Origin: Zygaena filipendulae
Lineage: Eukaryota > Arthropoda > Insecta > Lepidoptera > Zygaenidae
Assembly (NCBI GenBank): GCA_907165275.2
Contig: OU015672.1
Span: 3,206,501-3,270,500, forward strand
Length of the DNA stretch: 64,000 nucleotides
Reading direction: 5' to 3'
Below the pieces are notes generated by a model, which was not told the origin of the DNA, did no database searches, and saw only the letters and a list, made by a program, of their open reading frames with translations. The stretch's first letter is position 1, and every line of letters begins with the position of its first letter. Positions 21,967 through 32,035 of this stretch are shown here, in pieces. The position numbers were made by a program, and so were the translations under genes.

Positions 21967-23008
21967 TCATTTTACTCTCTCCAAGTCCTTGTGATCCATA
22001 ACGCTGAACGACGGTGAGGTATCGTTTTTTCGGACGAAAATTTTTCCGTTACGAATCCAAACGTATTTGTAGGCAGCCATAGCAGCAGCTTCGCGAGTTT
22101 TTTTATGCAAAGATTTGTAGAAGGGGATCAAATGCTCGTTTATGTAAATTTTTCCCGGATTATCAGATGAGGTTAACCCAAGGTCATTCGTGGTAAGACC
22201 TTTTTTCCTCCTTATTGCCGATATAATAGTGTCTTTAATAAGTTGATTACTCATCTTTGCGACAATTCTGTTAGGTAAATTTGCATTTTGTTTTTTCATT
22301 GATACCCGATAGATGCTCACAATATCCTGCTTAGCAACCTGGATGCCCAGAGCTTCACATATCGAGATAAAACTCTGAGAAAGGTTCTCATTTTTACTTT
22401 CCGGGACACCAGCTAGTTCAACATTACACAAACGTTCTCGCTGCAGTTGAATATTGAATTCTCGTTCCAAGTTTAAAAACCGACGATCGTAGGTATCCAA
22501 TTCTTTGGCAATGTTTTTTAACTTACTGATGTCGGTGGACATAACCTGTGACTTGGTTTGAAGCTCATCAACTGACTTCGCTGACTATGAAAGTCCATAG
22601 ACAGAGAGAATTCTTTTAGTTCAAGCTTAAATACGTCGTGTTGTTGTGATAAATTATCCATGGTATTAGTCAATGAACTTACTTGAGTTTTGATTTCCGA
22701 TAAGTATTTCAGATTTGATGTTATGCAAAAAATCGTCATTGCAATTTTTTATTTCTTGTAGGAAAGACATTATTTCTTTCTTAAATTCGTGGAAATCTTC
22801 TTTTTGTACATGGTCAGAGCTCAGACGAAATAAAAACTCAAGACGGAGCGCTGTGAACAAAGAAGTGAAGCCGTAAAACTACGCCTCGGCGTGTACATGC
22901 ACAGTTACACGCACACACATATAACGAAACTACGCCTTACCTTGTCAGTCGAGCTATTCCGACGCGCGGAGTGTCACGCTGTAATAATTTCTATTTTTTA
23001 AAGAAAAA

Positions 23009-23103
23009 ATGCCGAATTTTGTAGTGAGAGGGTGTAAAAACCAATCTTCGAAAAATAAAAAGCAGGATAGAACCACATTTTTAATAAAATATCAATTTTA
23101 TTA
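23009..23103 (+). pseudogene. THAP zinc-finger exon fragment
   Basis: The ATG at 23009 opens a frame reading MPNFVVRGCKNQSSKNKK, the start of a THAP DNA-binding domain (first Cys of the C2CH finger in GCKN). It ends after about 31 codons without the rest of the finger. THAP is the DNA-binding domain of P-element transposase. It is too short to be functional. Confidence 0.55.
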
Positions 23104-23260
23104 ATTTATGACAACTTGGAACACAAAACCTCCACAACTTTCATAAGTGTTGCTACTAGTGAGCGTCACAATAGTCCCCGTTTTTTGGGTAAGTTAATGT
23201 GACCTGGAACGTAATGTAACACGTTCATTTACCTATTTCGATTTTAACTTTTTAACCGAC

Positions 23261-23857
23261 TTCCAAAAAGCAGGAGGTTATGCATTCGATTGTATGTATG
23301 TTTTTTTTTTTTTTTTTATGTAGGTTCACCGATTACTCGAAGACGGTTGGACCAATTTCGAAAATTCTTTTTTTGTTTGAAAGGGTTTACTCTCAATTAG
23401 GTCCCATTGCAACCAAATCGGGATCTGATGATGAGATCTTGGAGAAATCGAGGGAACTCTTCAAAAATAATAAGCACGCCTATACCGATTTGAGTATTTT
23501 TTATAGTAAATCGTTCATTTGCTTTCGGAAAGCCAAATTTGAAGAAGTGGAACTGATGATGAAGACCACAGATGATCATATCGGAACTACTCAGTAATAG
23601 GTATTTCACGAGTTCCGATTAGTTAACTTTAAATGGTTCCTAAACAATTTATGCTCGTCACAACTCACAACGTATATGGCAAAGTAGAACTGAGTGTGAT
23701 GTACCAGGAGAACTCCTCAAAAATTAACGTCCCTGCATCGAGAAGAGCAATATTTTGTAAAAGATGATGAGTAGTTAACATCAGGCTATTGTAACTTAGA
23801 TAAATTACAAACCGTCTCACTTAAAAGCAAGAAATTAACAAATTTTTAACAAAAAAA
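23261..23857. repeat. Lepidopteran ACCGACTTCCAAAAA interspersed repeat
   Basis: It starts AACCGACTTCCAAAAAGCAG, followed by GGAGGTTATGCATTCG, a T run, and GATTACTCGAAGACGGTTGG. I recognise this opening as very common in moth and butterfly genomes. A short open stretch inside (23280-23597) is not a gene. Confidence 0.6.
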
Positions 23858-23861
23858 TTAA

Positions 23862-24226
23862 AACCGACTTCCAAAAAACACAAAATTAAAAAGCTTAAAA
23901 TATCAAAATACCGATTTAATCCAACAGACAGTAATACACGTAATACCTACTATTATTGGTTTGTGCTACCACTTTTCGATATGAAGTCGGTGACAAGCCA
24001 AGTATGAAGTAAGTAGATAGATGAGCTAAGTCCACTCCCGCCATGAGCTCGTCGTGAACTGAACAACCCAAGTGGGCAGACGTAAGCGGGCTTGGCACCG
24101 AATTCAAATCGAAAAGTGGTAGCACAAACCAATAATAGTAGGTATTACGTGTATTATTGTCTGTTGGATTAAATCGGTATTTTGTTATTTTTAGCTTTTT
24201 AGTTTTGTGTTTTTTGGAAGTCGGTT
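23862..24226. mobile_element. Foldback MITE with about 140-bp arms and TTAA flanks
   Basis: Arms 23862 to about 24005 and about 24085 to 24226 are inverted copies (AACCGACTTCCAAAAAACAC at the tips), flanked by TTAA at 23858-23861 and 24227-24230. TTAA duplication is typical of piggyBac and Kolobok derivatives. No coding sequence. Confidence 0.8.
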
Positions 24227-24991
24227 TTAATTATTTTGTAAAAAAATTTAATATTCATAAAATTAATGTAAGTGTAAATATCCGTTAATTTTTATTTTCC
24301 ATGTTTTATCATTATTTCGAAACCTATATTTTTGAGGTTCTCGAATATACAACCGAGGTATACAACTTCAAAAAATACTAACTTATCTATTTACTTATCC
24401 AATCATCTTTCTAGAACTTAACAATTTTGGGTAATAAGTTTTCACTGCACGGCAACACTCACTAAATGCCCACATGTTTACGAAACCGGCTTCACTTTGT
24501 TGTTGACAGCGCTCCGTCTTGAGTTTTTATTTCGTCTGAGGGTCAGAGTCTGACTGCTTACGCTTTCGAAAGGTGATTTGTGAGTCGGAGGCGGTAGAAT
24601 CATAATCCGTGATGTCTGTTTGGGAGCCAGTATAAGTAGACCCCGTACGCGGTTTCGGTGGCGAACGCTTGACGCTCATGTTAACTGGTCACACGCAGCG
24701 TGGATTGAACTACTCCAGTCGCGAATAATGACTTGCAAGTTGCAACTAAACTGCACCGCACTTAGGTTGATAATCGGAAAACACTCAATTATTATTTTTT
24801 ATTAAAAGAATAACAACCGTGCACACGTCCGCTCGTACGGAGGCAGCGTTGATATACGCACAAAATCATGAACTTTATCATGCGCGAAGCGCGATAGTTT
24901 GATTGTGTGTCCAATTATCGCTAACTTAGGTTAGGTCAGATAAGTTGTTGTGGCGGTGGTGACGTATCGGTGGATTGAAAATCCAGCGAGT

Positions 24992-25000
24992 TATAAAAGG
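24992..25000 (+). promoter_or_regulatory. TATA box of the densovirus-like gene
   Basis: TATAAAAGG at 24992-25000, followed about 30 bases later by GCCAGTGAATACT, which contains the CAGT core of arthropod initiators. The first coding frame opens at the ATG at 25113. Confidence 0.55.
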
Positions 25001-25112
25001 AAGTTTAACAGGCACTGTTCGCCAGTGAATACTCGTCGTACTTCGTAAGAGTAACTTATAACCGTCACCATTGACGCTCTTCGTGAATTTTTAATATTTA
25101 ACAAATCAAGTG

Positions 25113-26428
25113 ATGGAATCCAGACCCGGATCTCCGATTATGTGCGAAAGCGATTGTGCGAAAATTGTGGCTTTAAACGAACATCAGGAGGAAACGACGG
25201 AACCTTTGGAGGCCCAGAATACGCAATATGTTCTGGAAGTGGAACCTGCCGCCAAGAAAAAGAAGACTGGAAAAGGAAAAACTCTACTATCGAGCCAGAA
25301 GAGGACTATACTGAACAGCGGTTTATTCATATGGTTAATGAATTTCTGGCAAAACGACAAGACTCTAAGGGTGATGAAACCATTTCTCAAACAACTAAAC
25401 GACGCCGCATTGAAATAAAGAACATGAAGCTGTTCAATATAGGCCAAACGCTCCAGAAAATTATGAAAGAATTCTTCATATACATGAAAAAAACCGAGAA
25501 ACCTCTGATCGATTGTTCCTTCGCTACTTTCGAGGAGTGGTGCTCAAACGACGCATTGTCCACGATATATGGGAGGCTCCAGAAGATGGATTGGGAACCA
25601 GATTTCGACAACATGTTATTCGACCATTACTCAGCAGTTTTAATGGAACTCGAAAAGCAGCAAAAGGCGATCGAGGAGGAGGAGGAAAATATAATATTGC
25701 AGGAGTCTTCATTATTGCCCAGCACGAAAAGCACTTGCATGTCATCCACGATTGTGCATACAGTGGATCCACATGCAGGTGCCTCCACGTCCAAAGATTA
25801 CGGGAATACACTACCGGATCGAGCTGCGCAAAAGAAATTGACAAGTGGGCACAATCTCAAACATGTGACGTTCCCGAAGGAGAAGTTAGCTTATTCGAAT
25901 CCGAGGAACCTGGATATAGACAACGAAGAGGAGTACGAAATCGGGAGTATGTTCAAGAAAGCGAAGTCGAAACCAGTGGAGGAGGAATCCGAACCGGAAG
26001 AGGTAAGAGTCCCGAGACGCAAGAGAAAACATTCCAGCAGCGACCTCGAGAATACGCCCAACGAAGAGGACTTTTCCTATATGGTAGAAAGTCATGCGCG
26101 AGCTCACTCCTTAGTCACGAGTACTGAGCGAATCTCACAGAGTATCTTGATAAAGGAAGGCGATGCATTTATCAATATATCGTCGCCGGGCGAGCGTGGG
26201 TCGAGTCTGGTGAAATTAGAGGTTTACCCCTTCAAAGATTGCGTGAAACTCCCAAAGAATCAATACTGGACGAAAAGGACTTTCTCCTCCTTGGCAGTGA
26301 TCTCTGGCGAGGACTCCCGTGTACACAAACTGATGATGCAGCTGAAACACGAGATAACGAAACAGGTGCTAAAGATCGAAGGAATGAAAATAGAGAAAAA
26401 GGCACTAACCGGCTGGAGAAGTGGCTAG
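25113..26428 (+). pseudogene. Densovirus-like overlapping non-structural frame (NS2-like)
   Basis: A frame from the ATG at 25113 and, after a frame change before about 25300, a long open frame to 26428. It is rich in Glu, Lys and Ser with a basic patch (PRRKRKHSS). It overlaps the NS1-like frame over about 900 bp. Densoviruses encode NS2 in a frame within NS1; that is the basis of the name. The open frame of 428 codons (25142-26428) is longer than any uninterrupted part of the NS1-like frame. Confidence 0.45.
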
Positions 26429-26886
26429 AATCATTTATTATTACTCCAACTAAGAACATCCTGTATACAGGACATTGGATCCATGGTCCATTTAAGTATA
26501 TGCCTAAAAATAAGGCCATTTTAACTACCTGTTTTCATAATATTAACCAAAAAATTGTTGATTTAACATATAGAGAAATATTTTTAAAGACCCGTAATAT
26601 TAGAGCAATAGCGCACTAGCGGCTAGGCCGCAGCGGCCAGGTCGCGGCGGCCATCGAGATAGGTACATTAGTATGAAATCGCCATAGAGCACGCGCACCT
26701 GGCCGCACGCGGCCAGCGGCCACACCAAGCCGCAGCGGCCAGCGAGATCGAAGCGACGCATTAGCGACCCGTGTTCAGTCGCTGGCCGCTGCGGCCACCA
26801 AGATCAAATGCATTGTAGTTAAATCAGCAGTGTGCGCGCACTAGCCGTGGCGGCCGCACGTTACAGCGTGATTTGTTATCATCGCG

Positions 26887-28755
26887 ATGTCTTTCGACAC
26901 GGAAAGATTTATAACCGAAATTGAGACAAGGAGGGCGTTGTGGGACATGTCCTGTGAAGACTACGCCAACCGTGATTTAAAAAGGATGATGTGGGAAGAG
27001 ATTATAGAAATATTTGGTGATGAAAAATTAACAATAACTGAAAAAAACGAACTCGGTAAGTAACGTTTATTTTATTGTGTTCTCAGAGCTACTCGATTTT
27101 GCCACGGGAGTTGTCCTTCACCCACGAAGTAGTCAGCAAATAGATCTCTGTTTTGTGTAGATGTTCTATTTCCTCTTGAAGGCTGGCAGGGAGGTATTCC
27201 TTCAATAGTCGGGGGAATATACAACGTATCTTCGAATTTGTACCCATCTCGCTCCCGTACATAGTTGTGAAGGACGCAACATGCTTTTATAATTGCAACA
27301 GCAAATTCTCTGTGTACATCAAGAGGACGATGAAAAATTCGCCACTTGTTGGCTAGTATCCCGAAAGTACATTCTATGTACCGGCGCGCACGGGAAAGGC
27401 GGTAGTTAAAAATTCTTTTCTTGTCTGTCAAATTTCTTCCGGCATATGGTCTCATTATATTTTCTGACAAAGAGAATGCTTCATCGCCAACTATGACAAA
27501 AGGTAGAGGCACACCTGTTTCAGTTATCGGCCTCCTGTCTGGCATGTCTAAATCATTATTTGTAAGTTTTTCATAAAACTGCGAGTTCTTGAATACCGAT
27601 GAATCACTGCATTTTCCATATGCGCCGACGTCTATGCATATAAATTTGTAGTTGGCATCGCATATAGCCATCAGCACAATAGAGAAATAGTTTTTGTAGT
27701 TATAATATAGTGACCCTGTATGGGTCGGCTGAATGACTCATATGTGCTTTCCGTCCACAGCTCCAGTACAGTTAGGAAATTGCGAACTGTTCCTAAATCC
27801 TTCACTTATTTCTAGCCATTTGTCTCTATCGAGTTGTGGAAAGGCAATGTCTTTTATATTTTGCCATATGGCGACGCAAACTTCAAGTACAATTTCTCGA
27901 ACAGTTGTGTGTCCAATGCGAAATGAATGATTTAGTTCTCTGAAGGAGCATCCAGATGCTAGGTATCTGGAACAAACAATTATGATAACTTTTTTTTTTT
28001 CATTTCCAGGTAAGTCACTCCAAAAAAAATGGAAGAATATAAGGGACTCATTCCTCAGGGAGCTACGACGTGTCAAAGGCGCAAAAAGTGGCGCCGCAGC
28101 GAAACGTAAATCTCCCTATGTATATTTTCAACACCTGATGTTCCTTAAAGATACGGTGGAACCGAATACAACAGAATCGAACTTAAATGATGTGGAAAAT
28201 ATTGTCCCTCCCACCCCCGAATCAGTATCTCATGGACAACCAAGATCAAAGAAGAAAAAGGAAGACAATAATTTCGAAAAAGAAGATCTTGTTTCGGTTT
28301 TAAAAGAAAGCATAAATTCAAGAATTCAACGTGAATCAGTTCTCGAAGACGACAATGACAGATTATTTATGCTTTCCTTAGTAAAGGATTTCAAAAAAAT
28401 ACCCGAATCCGCGAAGCTGACAACCAAGATGGAAATGATTAATCTAATCCGCCGAGCTCAAAGTGGAAGATATGATCAAAGCCACTATGAACCTATGACC
28501 AGGCACAGCCAACCTACTTACCCTCGAAGCAGTTATACCAATCATCAGGAATATCAACAGGGATATTTTACTAAGCAATCGGATAATGGACCACTTACCA
28601 CAATGAGCTGCCGCCCTTCTCTGTCACGTCCCAATGAACTGCCGCCGCCATTGGATTCAGGAAGAGAAGAAAATTCTATCCAATCCCCCGAATCAACCTA
28701 CTCTCAGGCCTCGCAAGATTCAGAAATAATTGAAACGTTTTTTAATAATTATTGA
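26887..28755 (+). CDS. MADF/BESS companion protein of Harbinger, 304 residues
   Basis: Exons 26887-27055 and 28010-28755 join through a split glycine codon with no stop. Exon 1 and the start of exon 2 form the MADF domain (EIETRRALWDMSCEDYANRD, then SLQKKWKNIRDSFLRELR). A BESS motif lies at RLFMLSLVKDFKKIPESAK. The C-terminus is Ser/Pro/Gln-rich. MADF/BES proteins bind DNA and are thought to support the transposase. The 954-bp intron contains the transposase catalytic exon on the minus strand. The gene looks intact. Confidence 0.8.
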
Positions 28756-29194
28756 ACAACTGCATCTCTGATTGTGATAATACAGTACTTAAATACTTTA
28801 TTGTACCTACTTGTTTCACTTATCTACCTGCATCATTTTACATAAAACAGACACAGGGACCGTAAAAAAATAATTTGAATAAAAGTACATAGGCATAGGC
28901 TTACCTTAAAGTTACAACAAGTTTTTCCTTGGCAGAAATACAGGGGGGAAATTTAGTTACAGTGCCGGTGATTGATGGACTTAATTTTCTTAACAGTTCT
29001 TCAAACGAAGACTTGCTCATCCGCAAATAATTAAAGAACTTCTCATCATATTGCTGAAGGTCGGTGAAATAAGTATGAAATAATCCCTTTGTTCGCCTTT
29101 CACGTAGCAAGGGATGAACCCAATATTTTTTCCTTTTCTTTTGCCGCTTCTTACTTATAAGATACAAAAGCACTGCTGTTTCCTCAACGTCCAT
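27072..29194 (-). pseudogene. Harbinger transposase, one nonsense codon
   Basis: Exon 1 is 28905-29194 and exon 2 is 27072-27966 on the minus strand, joined through a split arginine codon. Exon 2 has the DDE_Tnp_4 motifs: Asp in GAVDGKHI, Asp in VIVGDEAFSL, Glu in RYIECTFGIL. A single TGA (27738-27740) directly follows GKHI, where related copies have arginine or another residue; CGA to TGA would explain it. Apart from this the 394-codon frame is open, so inactivation is probably recent. Confidence 0.85.
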
Positions 29195-29516
29195 TTTGAA
29201 GCGCGCTGTATGTGTAACTGACGATCGTAGCCGCGGTTTTGGCCGCGTTGCAAATCGCAACCCCTGCGGCCGGGCCGCGCGTCGTGGCCGCGCTGCCAGG
29301 TCGCTAGTGCGCTATTGCTCTTAGTATGAATAAATTAATTTATGTAGCACCTTGGAATGGGGTTGCTCAATACTATTTGAATATTGAAGACAGTTTAAAT
29401 GTTTTAGAAGAAGTGTTAAAACATCAATTTTATGATAATAAGGATGAAGTGTTTTCGTTTTTAAAAAATGTGTTCTATTTAGTAGACAAACGTATACCTA
29501 AGAAAAATTATTAATA

Positions 29517-30140
29517 GACTATAAGGAATTTCATCTAAGCCAGGAGTAGAATCTTTTCTAGAGGTCATTGCAACTAAGTGTTCATCCATAGTAAATGGAT
29601 TTGCTATGAATGTAGCATTGGTACTGATATTTTTACGGAAGACGGTTTCTAAAGAATCGATATTAACATATTTTTCAAGTGTGGAAGCAGGTGCATATTT
29701 ATCTAAAAAGGAGGGGTCCATTCATCGTTCTTGGATATTTTATTGGTACATTTTTAAAATTTCTTATATAATTCCAGATAGTACTAACGGGAGAATATCT
29801 GTTAAAAGATTCACACAGTGATTTTCAGGCACTTTTTTCTTATTATTTATGATTCTTTTTTTAAGAGCATCAATTTTTTTATACTCAATATAATTTTATA
29901 ATGAGGGTTGGGTTCTATACAAATTAAGAGCTTGCTTACTATTTTTAACAGCTTGTAGGAATTCATCATCCCACCATGGTTTTCTCGAAATTTTATTAGA
30001 TGTGATTTTAAATTTAGGAATACATTGGTTTCTGGCTTGGCATAATAATTCATAAAGGCGTTATATGTTTCTAATATATTTTTTTATTCTGCCTTAAAAT
30101 TTTTAAATGTTGCTTTTGTTAGTGTGAAATTTACGCCAGT
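29517..30140 (-). pseudogene. Jockey-like LINE, 5' side of the split reverse transcriptase
   Basis: The minus strand reads a post-endonuclease linker (KPWWDDEFLQAVKNSKQA near 29965) and then FTMDEHLVAMTSRKDSTPGL and DEIPYSLL at the start of the RT. It ends at 29517 where the next block continues at 20054. Several frame changes between 29720 and 30140 show decay. Confidence 0.7.
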
Positions 30141-30950
30141 CAGCTCTCTTCTATCCAGGTGGCGATCGATGGCGTCGACATCGGACCTTCTTAGGGTTCG
30201 AGCTAGACGAACGCTTAACATGGGAGGCACCCATCACCAAGCTCTGCGCTAGACTGGGCAGTGCGTGTTTTGCGCTCCGTCGACTGTCTCTCGTCGTACC
30301 GCCGAGTGCGGCACGGTCTTGCTACTTCGCCACCATGCACTGACTCCTTCAATACGGCGCCGAGCTGTGGGGGCGTGCCGCCGACTGGGAGCGCGCCTTT
30401 ACAATGCAAAAAAAGGCCGTCCGAGCTAAACTGCGCCTGGCGCCCGATGAGTCAGCGAGACCGCATTTCAGTAAGTTGGGTATCATGACTCTGCCATGTA
30501 TCGTCATTTACCAGACGGCCCTATACATATATGTGCGCCTGCACTTGAACGCGTACGAGAGCAAGCCGGAGGGCATTCGCCGAGCGGGCACGCTTGTGCC
30601 GGTCCGGCGCCGGCTGGAGAAGTCCGCTAGATCGGTACACGTGATGGGACCTACAGTTTACAATAAACTACCGAAGGGTATCCGGGACGCTACATACCTA
30701 AAACTGAAAGCTGAAGCGCTGGTTGATCGCGCAGCCTGTTCTACAGTTATAACGAATTTGTTGCCTACAAGAGTGTAGATAATAATGGTCCAATTTAATT
30801 TATTTTATTTTAATTTATATAGATATTGATTTAATACTGATTTTGACCTATGAACTTGTTTAGTTTAAATGTTTAGTGCAATTATTTAATCATTTAATTC
30901 AAATTTGACTTATAATTAATATTATGAATAAAAATCTGAATCTGAATCTA
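30141..30950 (+). pseudogene. LINE D, C-terminal RT region and 3' end
   Basis: Plus-strand fragments FLGFELDERLTWEAPITKL, GAELWGRAADWERAF and the frame 30404-30778 form the thumb and C-terminal region of a non-LTR reverse transcriptase. A 3' untranslated region follows and ends in TCTGAATCTGAATCT at about 30952. The early part has frame changes and a stop (30343). Clade not assigned. Confidence 0.65.
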
Positions 30951-31257
30951 AACAAACTTCTCAAAATCAAGGTCGGTTTGGTATCTTTGGACTGAAATTT
31001 GGATTTCTGTTATGGTGGGATAATGATAGCTGCCCATGGGGTCGTCATGAACTTGCCACGAGCATAATGGTGCTATTACAGGGCTAATGCAAGTTATGTC
31101 TATTGAAGACTGATAATGATAAGCAGATCCTACTGTAGTTGGTTGAAGAGTGTATAAAATACATAAATCTACTTCTTCAAGGAGGTCATATACTTGAGTG
31201 CCTCTGGACATAGTGGTCAGACATCCAAATGGCACATGATGTGCATTCAATCTCCAC
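30951..31257 (-). pseudogene. LINE E endonuclease fragment
   Basis: The minus frame NAHHVPFGCLTT ... SRGTQVYDLLEEVDLCIL ... SSIDITCISPVIAPLCSW ... HYPTITEIQI matches the C-terminal half of an APE-type LINE endonuclease (NAHH, SxID, SDH/SYH motifs). No other part of the element is present. Confidence 0.65.
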
Positions 31258-31315
31258 TTAACATATTGGTTTAAGTAGACGATTTATGGCGTATTAAATA
31301 AAACTACTTACTAGA

Positions 31316-32035
31316 TCTCGTTCAAACAACCGCTGCCCAACCAGAGCTCTGGCATATTTGTCACCTGAAGAAATCTGGAGTGGTGAGAAGCCAATAAGTC
31401 ATCTGAAGATCTTCGGTTGAGAAGCCATAGTTCATGTTCCCAAAGAAAAAGTCAAGAAATTGGACTCTAAGTCAGTCAAAATGATCTTTATAGGCTACAG
31501 TGAACAATCCAAAGGCTACAGACTGTTTGATCCCAAAACAAGAAAGGTGTAGCGGGAGCAGGATGAACGATATGGCTCGACCGCCACCAAAGGGGAAGCT
31601 TCCCGCCGGGCGAGGTGGTATGCCCGGGGAACCGCGGCTCCGACTGTAGATCGTCGGAGGTCGTATATATGCAGCGTATATGTGAAAACTTCGTTAGCGC
31701 GATTCACGTAGTTAGTATTCGTCGCTTCATTCTAGTTCGTAACTTGTGGCGTAGAGGTCGCCACAAAGGTATTGATTAGCAGAGATGCGATATTTTTGGA
31801 AAATTCAGTTATGAGAAATCATGCTCAATTACCTCTGTCAGAATCTAGCTCCGATGTTGCTATAAATAAAATGAATCTATTAATAGTGAATTAACACAAT
31901 CATCTGAACAGAGTGAAACAAGTGATGATTCTTTGCGCTCTGATGAAGTGTCATTATATGAGCCAGAAGAATCGATAGATTTATCAGATATTCATCCATT
32001 CGTAACAACAAGATCAAAAAGAAAGGAAATGAAAG
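31316..32035 (+). pseudogene. Copia integrase C-terminal region, split by a solo LTR
   Basis: Plus-strand frame with PTRALAYLSPEEIWSGEKP, VHVPKEKVKKLDSKSVKM and FIGYSEQSKGYRLFDPKTRK, the region after the copia integrase core, up to 31547. It resumes at 31766 with ISRDAIFLENSV and an acidic linker to about 32030. One stop lies near 31420. The later part of a copia element at 40985-42624 may be its continuation, separated by the Ginger-like element and a LINE. Confidence 0.7.
31548..31765 (+). mobile_element. Solo LTR, 218 bp
   Basis: It begins TGTAGCGGGAGCAGG and ends GTCGCCACA, with AAGG on both sides (31544-31547 and 31766-31769). Removing it restores the copia frame. A TATATATG box lies at about 31657. 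A solo LTR arises by recombination between the two LTRs of an inserted element. The family is not known. Confidence 0.75.

Larger units (their letters stand above)
22820..24540. mobile_element. P-like DNA transposon with 35-bp perfect inverted ends and 8-bp duplication
   Basis: The inverted ends start CTCAGACGAAATAAAAACTC at 22820 and at 24540 on the other strand. They match perfectly for 35 bp and almost perfectly for about 53. The 8-bp GGTCAGAG flanks both ends (22812-22819 and 24541-24548). An 8-bp duplication and an N-terminal THAP exon (23009) together point to the P superfamily; hAT also makes 8-bp duplications but does not carry THAP. No transposase catalytic part remains. Two lepidopteran repeats fill the middle. 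24240-24485 is AT-rich and empty. Confidence 0.75.
21967..24679 (-). pseudogene. LINE C ORF1 with FP-type C-terminal domain, split by a P-like element
   Basis: The N-terminal piece (24679 to 24549) is Ser/Pro-rich with a basic patch (FRKRKQSDSD). The rest (22811 to 21967) has coiled-coil helices and a C-terminal domain like the baculovirus FP protein domain found in many insect LINE ORF1s (IYINEHLIPFYKSLHKKTRE, VWIRNGKIFVRKND). The two pieces meet exactly when the element at 22820-24540 and one copy of its 8-bp duplication are removed. Frame changes near 22540-22620 and 22680 show decay. ORF1 proteins bind the LINE RNA. Confidence 0.7.
20055..24800 (-). mobile_element. LINE C, minus strand, with internal deletion and a P-like insertion
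   Basis: From its 3' end: an ATTTATTTATTTATT tail (20055-20085), a 3' untranslated region, the C-terminal half of a reverse transcriptase (20379-21265), a gap (21266-21966) and an ORF1 (21967-22811 plus 24549-24679) split by a P-like transposon. Endonuclease and the first half of the reverse transcriptase are absent. 5' untranslated sequence runs to about 24800. It sits inside the Jockey-like gene that starts at 30140. Confidence 0.65.
26603..29320. mobile_element. Harbinger element, TTA duplication, nearly intact
   Basis: Inverted ends GAGCAATAGCGCACTAGCGG (26603-26622) and its complement with one mismatch (29301-29320), flanked by TTA at 26600-26602 and 29321-29323, the canonical PIF/Harbinger target. 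The host frame resumes in phase. Subterminal regions are GC-rich with GGCCGC and GCGGCC words. Both interleaved genes are present; the transposase has one nonsense codon. Confidence 0.92.
24800..29516 (+). mobile_element. Endogenous densovirus-like insertion, interrupted by a Harbinger element
   Basis: A plus-strand block with a TATA box and overlapping non-structural-like frames lies between the 5' end of LINE C and the resumed Jockey-like gene at 29517. A Harbinger element (26603-29320) splits it. Only the promoter-proximal half of a non-structural gene region is present; there is no helicase with a Walker A motif and no capsid gene. Assignment to Densovirinae (Parvoviridae) is by motif order and gene overlap, not by a search. 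Confidence 0.55.
25513..29516 (+). pseudogene. Densovirus-like NS1 remnant, broken
   Basis: The NS1-like frame is 25513-26602 and resumes at 29324, ending 29514-29516. It shows a histidine pair motif of rolling-circle replication proteins (HLHVIHD at 25732-25752) and, further on, a Tyr/Lys motif (YLDKGRR near 26143). Breaks: a TGA at 26125-26127, the Harbinger insertion at 26603-29320 with TTA duplication, and truncation before the helicase domain. NS1 nicks and replicates parvoviral DNA; this remnant cannot make a complete protein. Confidence 0.55.

Noticed and set aside
23280..23597. Open frame of about 105 codons
   Set aside because: It lies entirely within a common interspersed repeat, includes a T run, and has no domain.
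24800..26602. Template switch of LINE C onto a viral mRNA
   Set aside because: The viral frame has the opposite orientation to the LINE, which a simple switch onto mRNA would not give.
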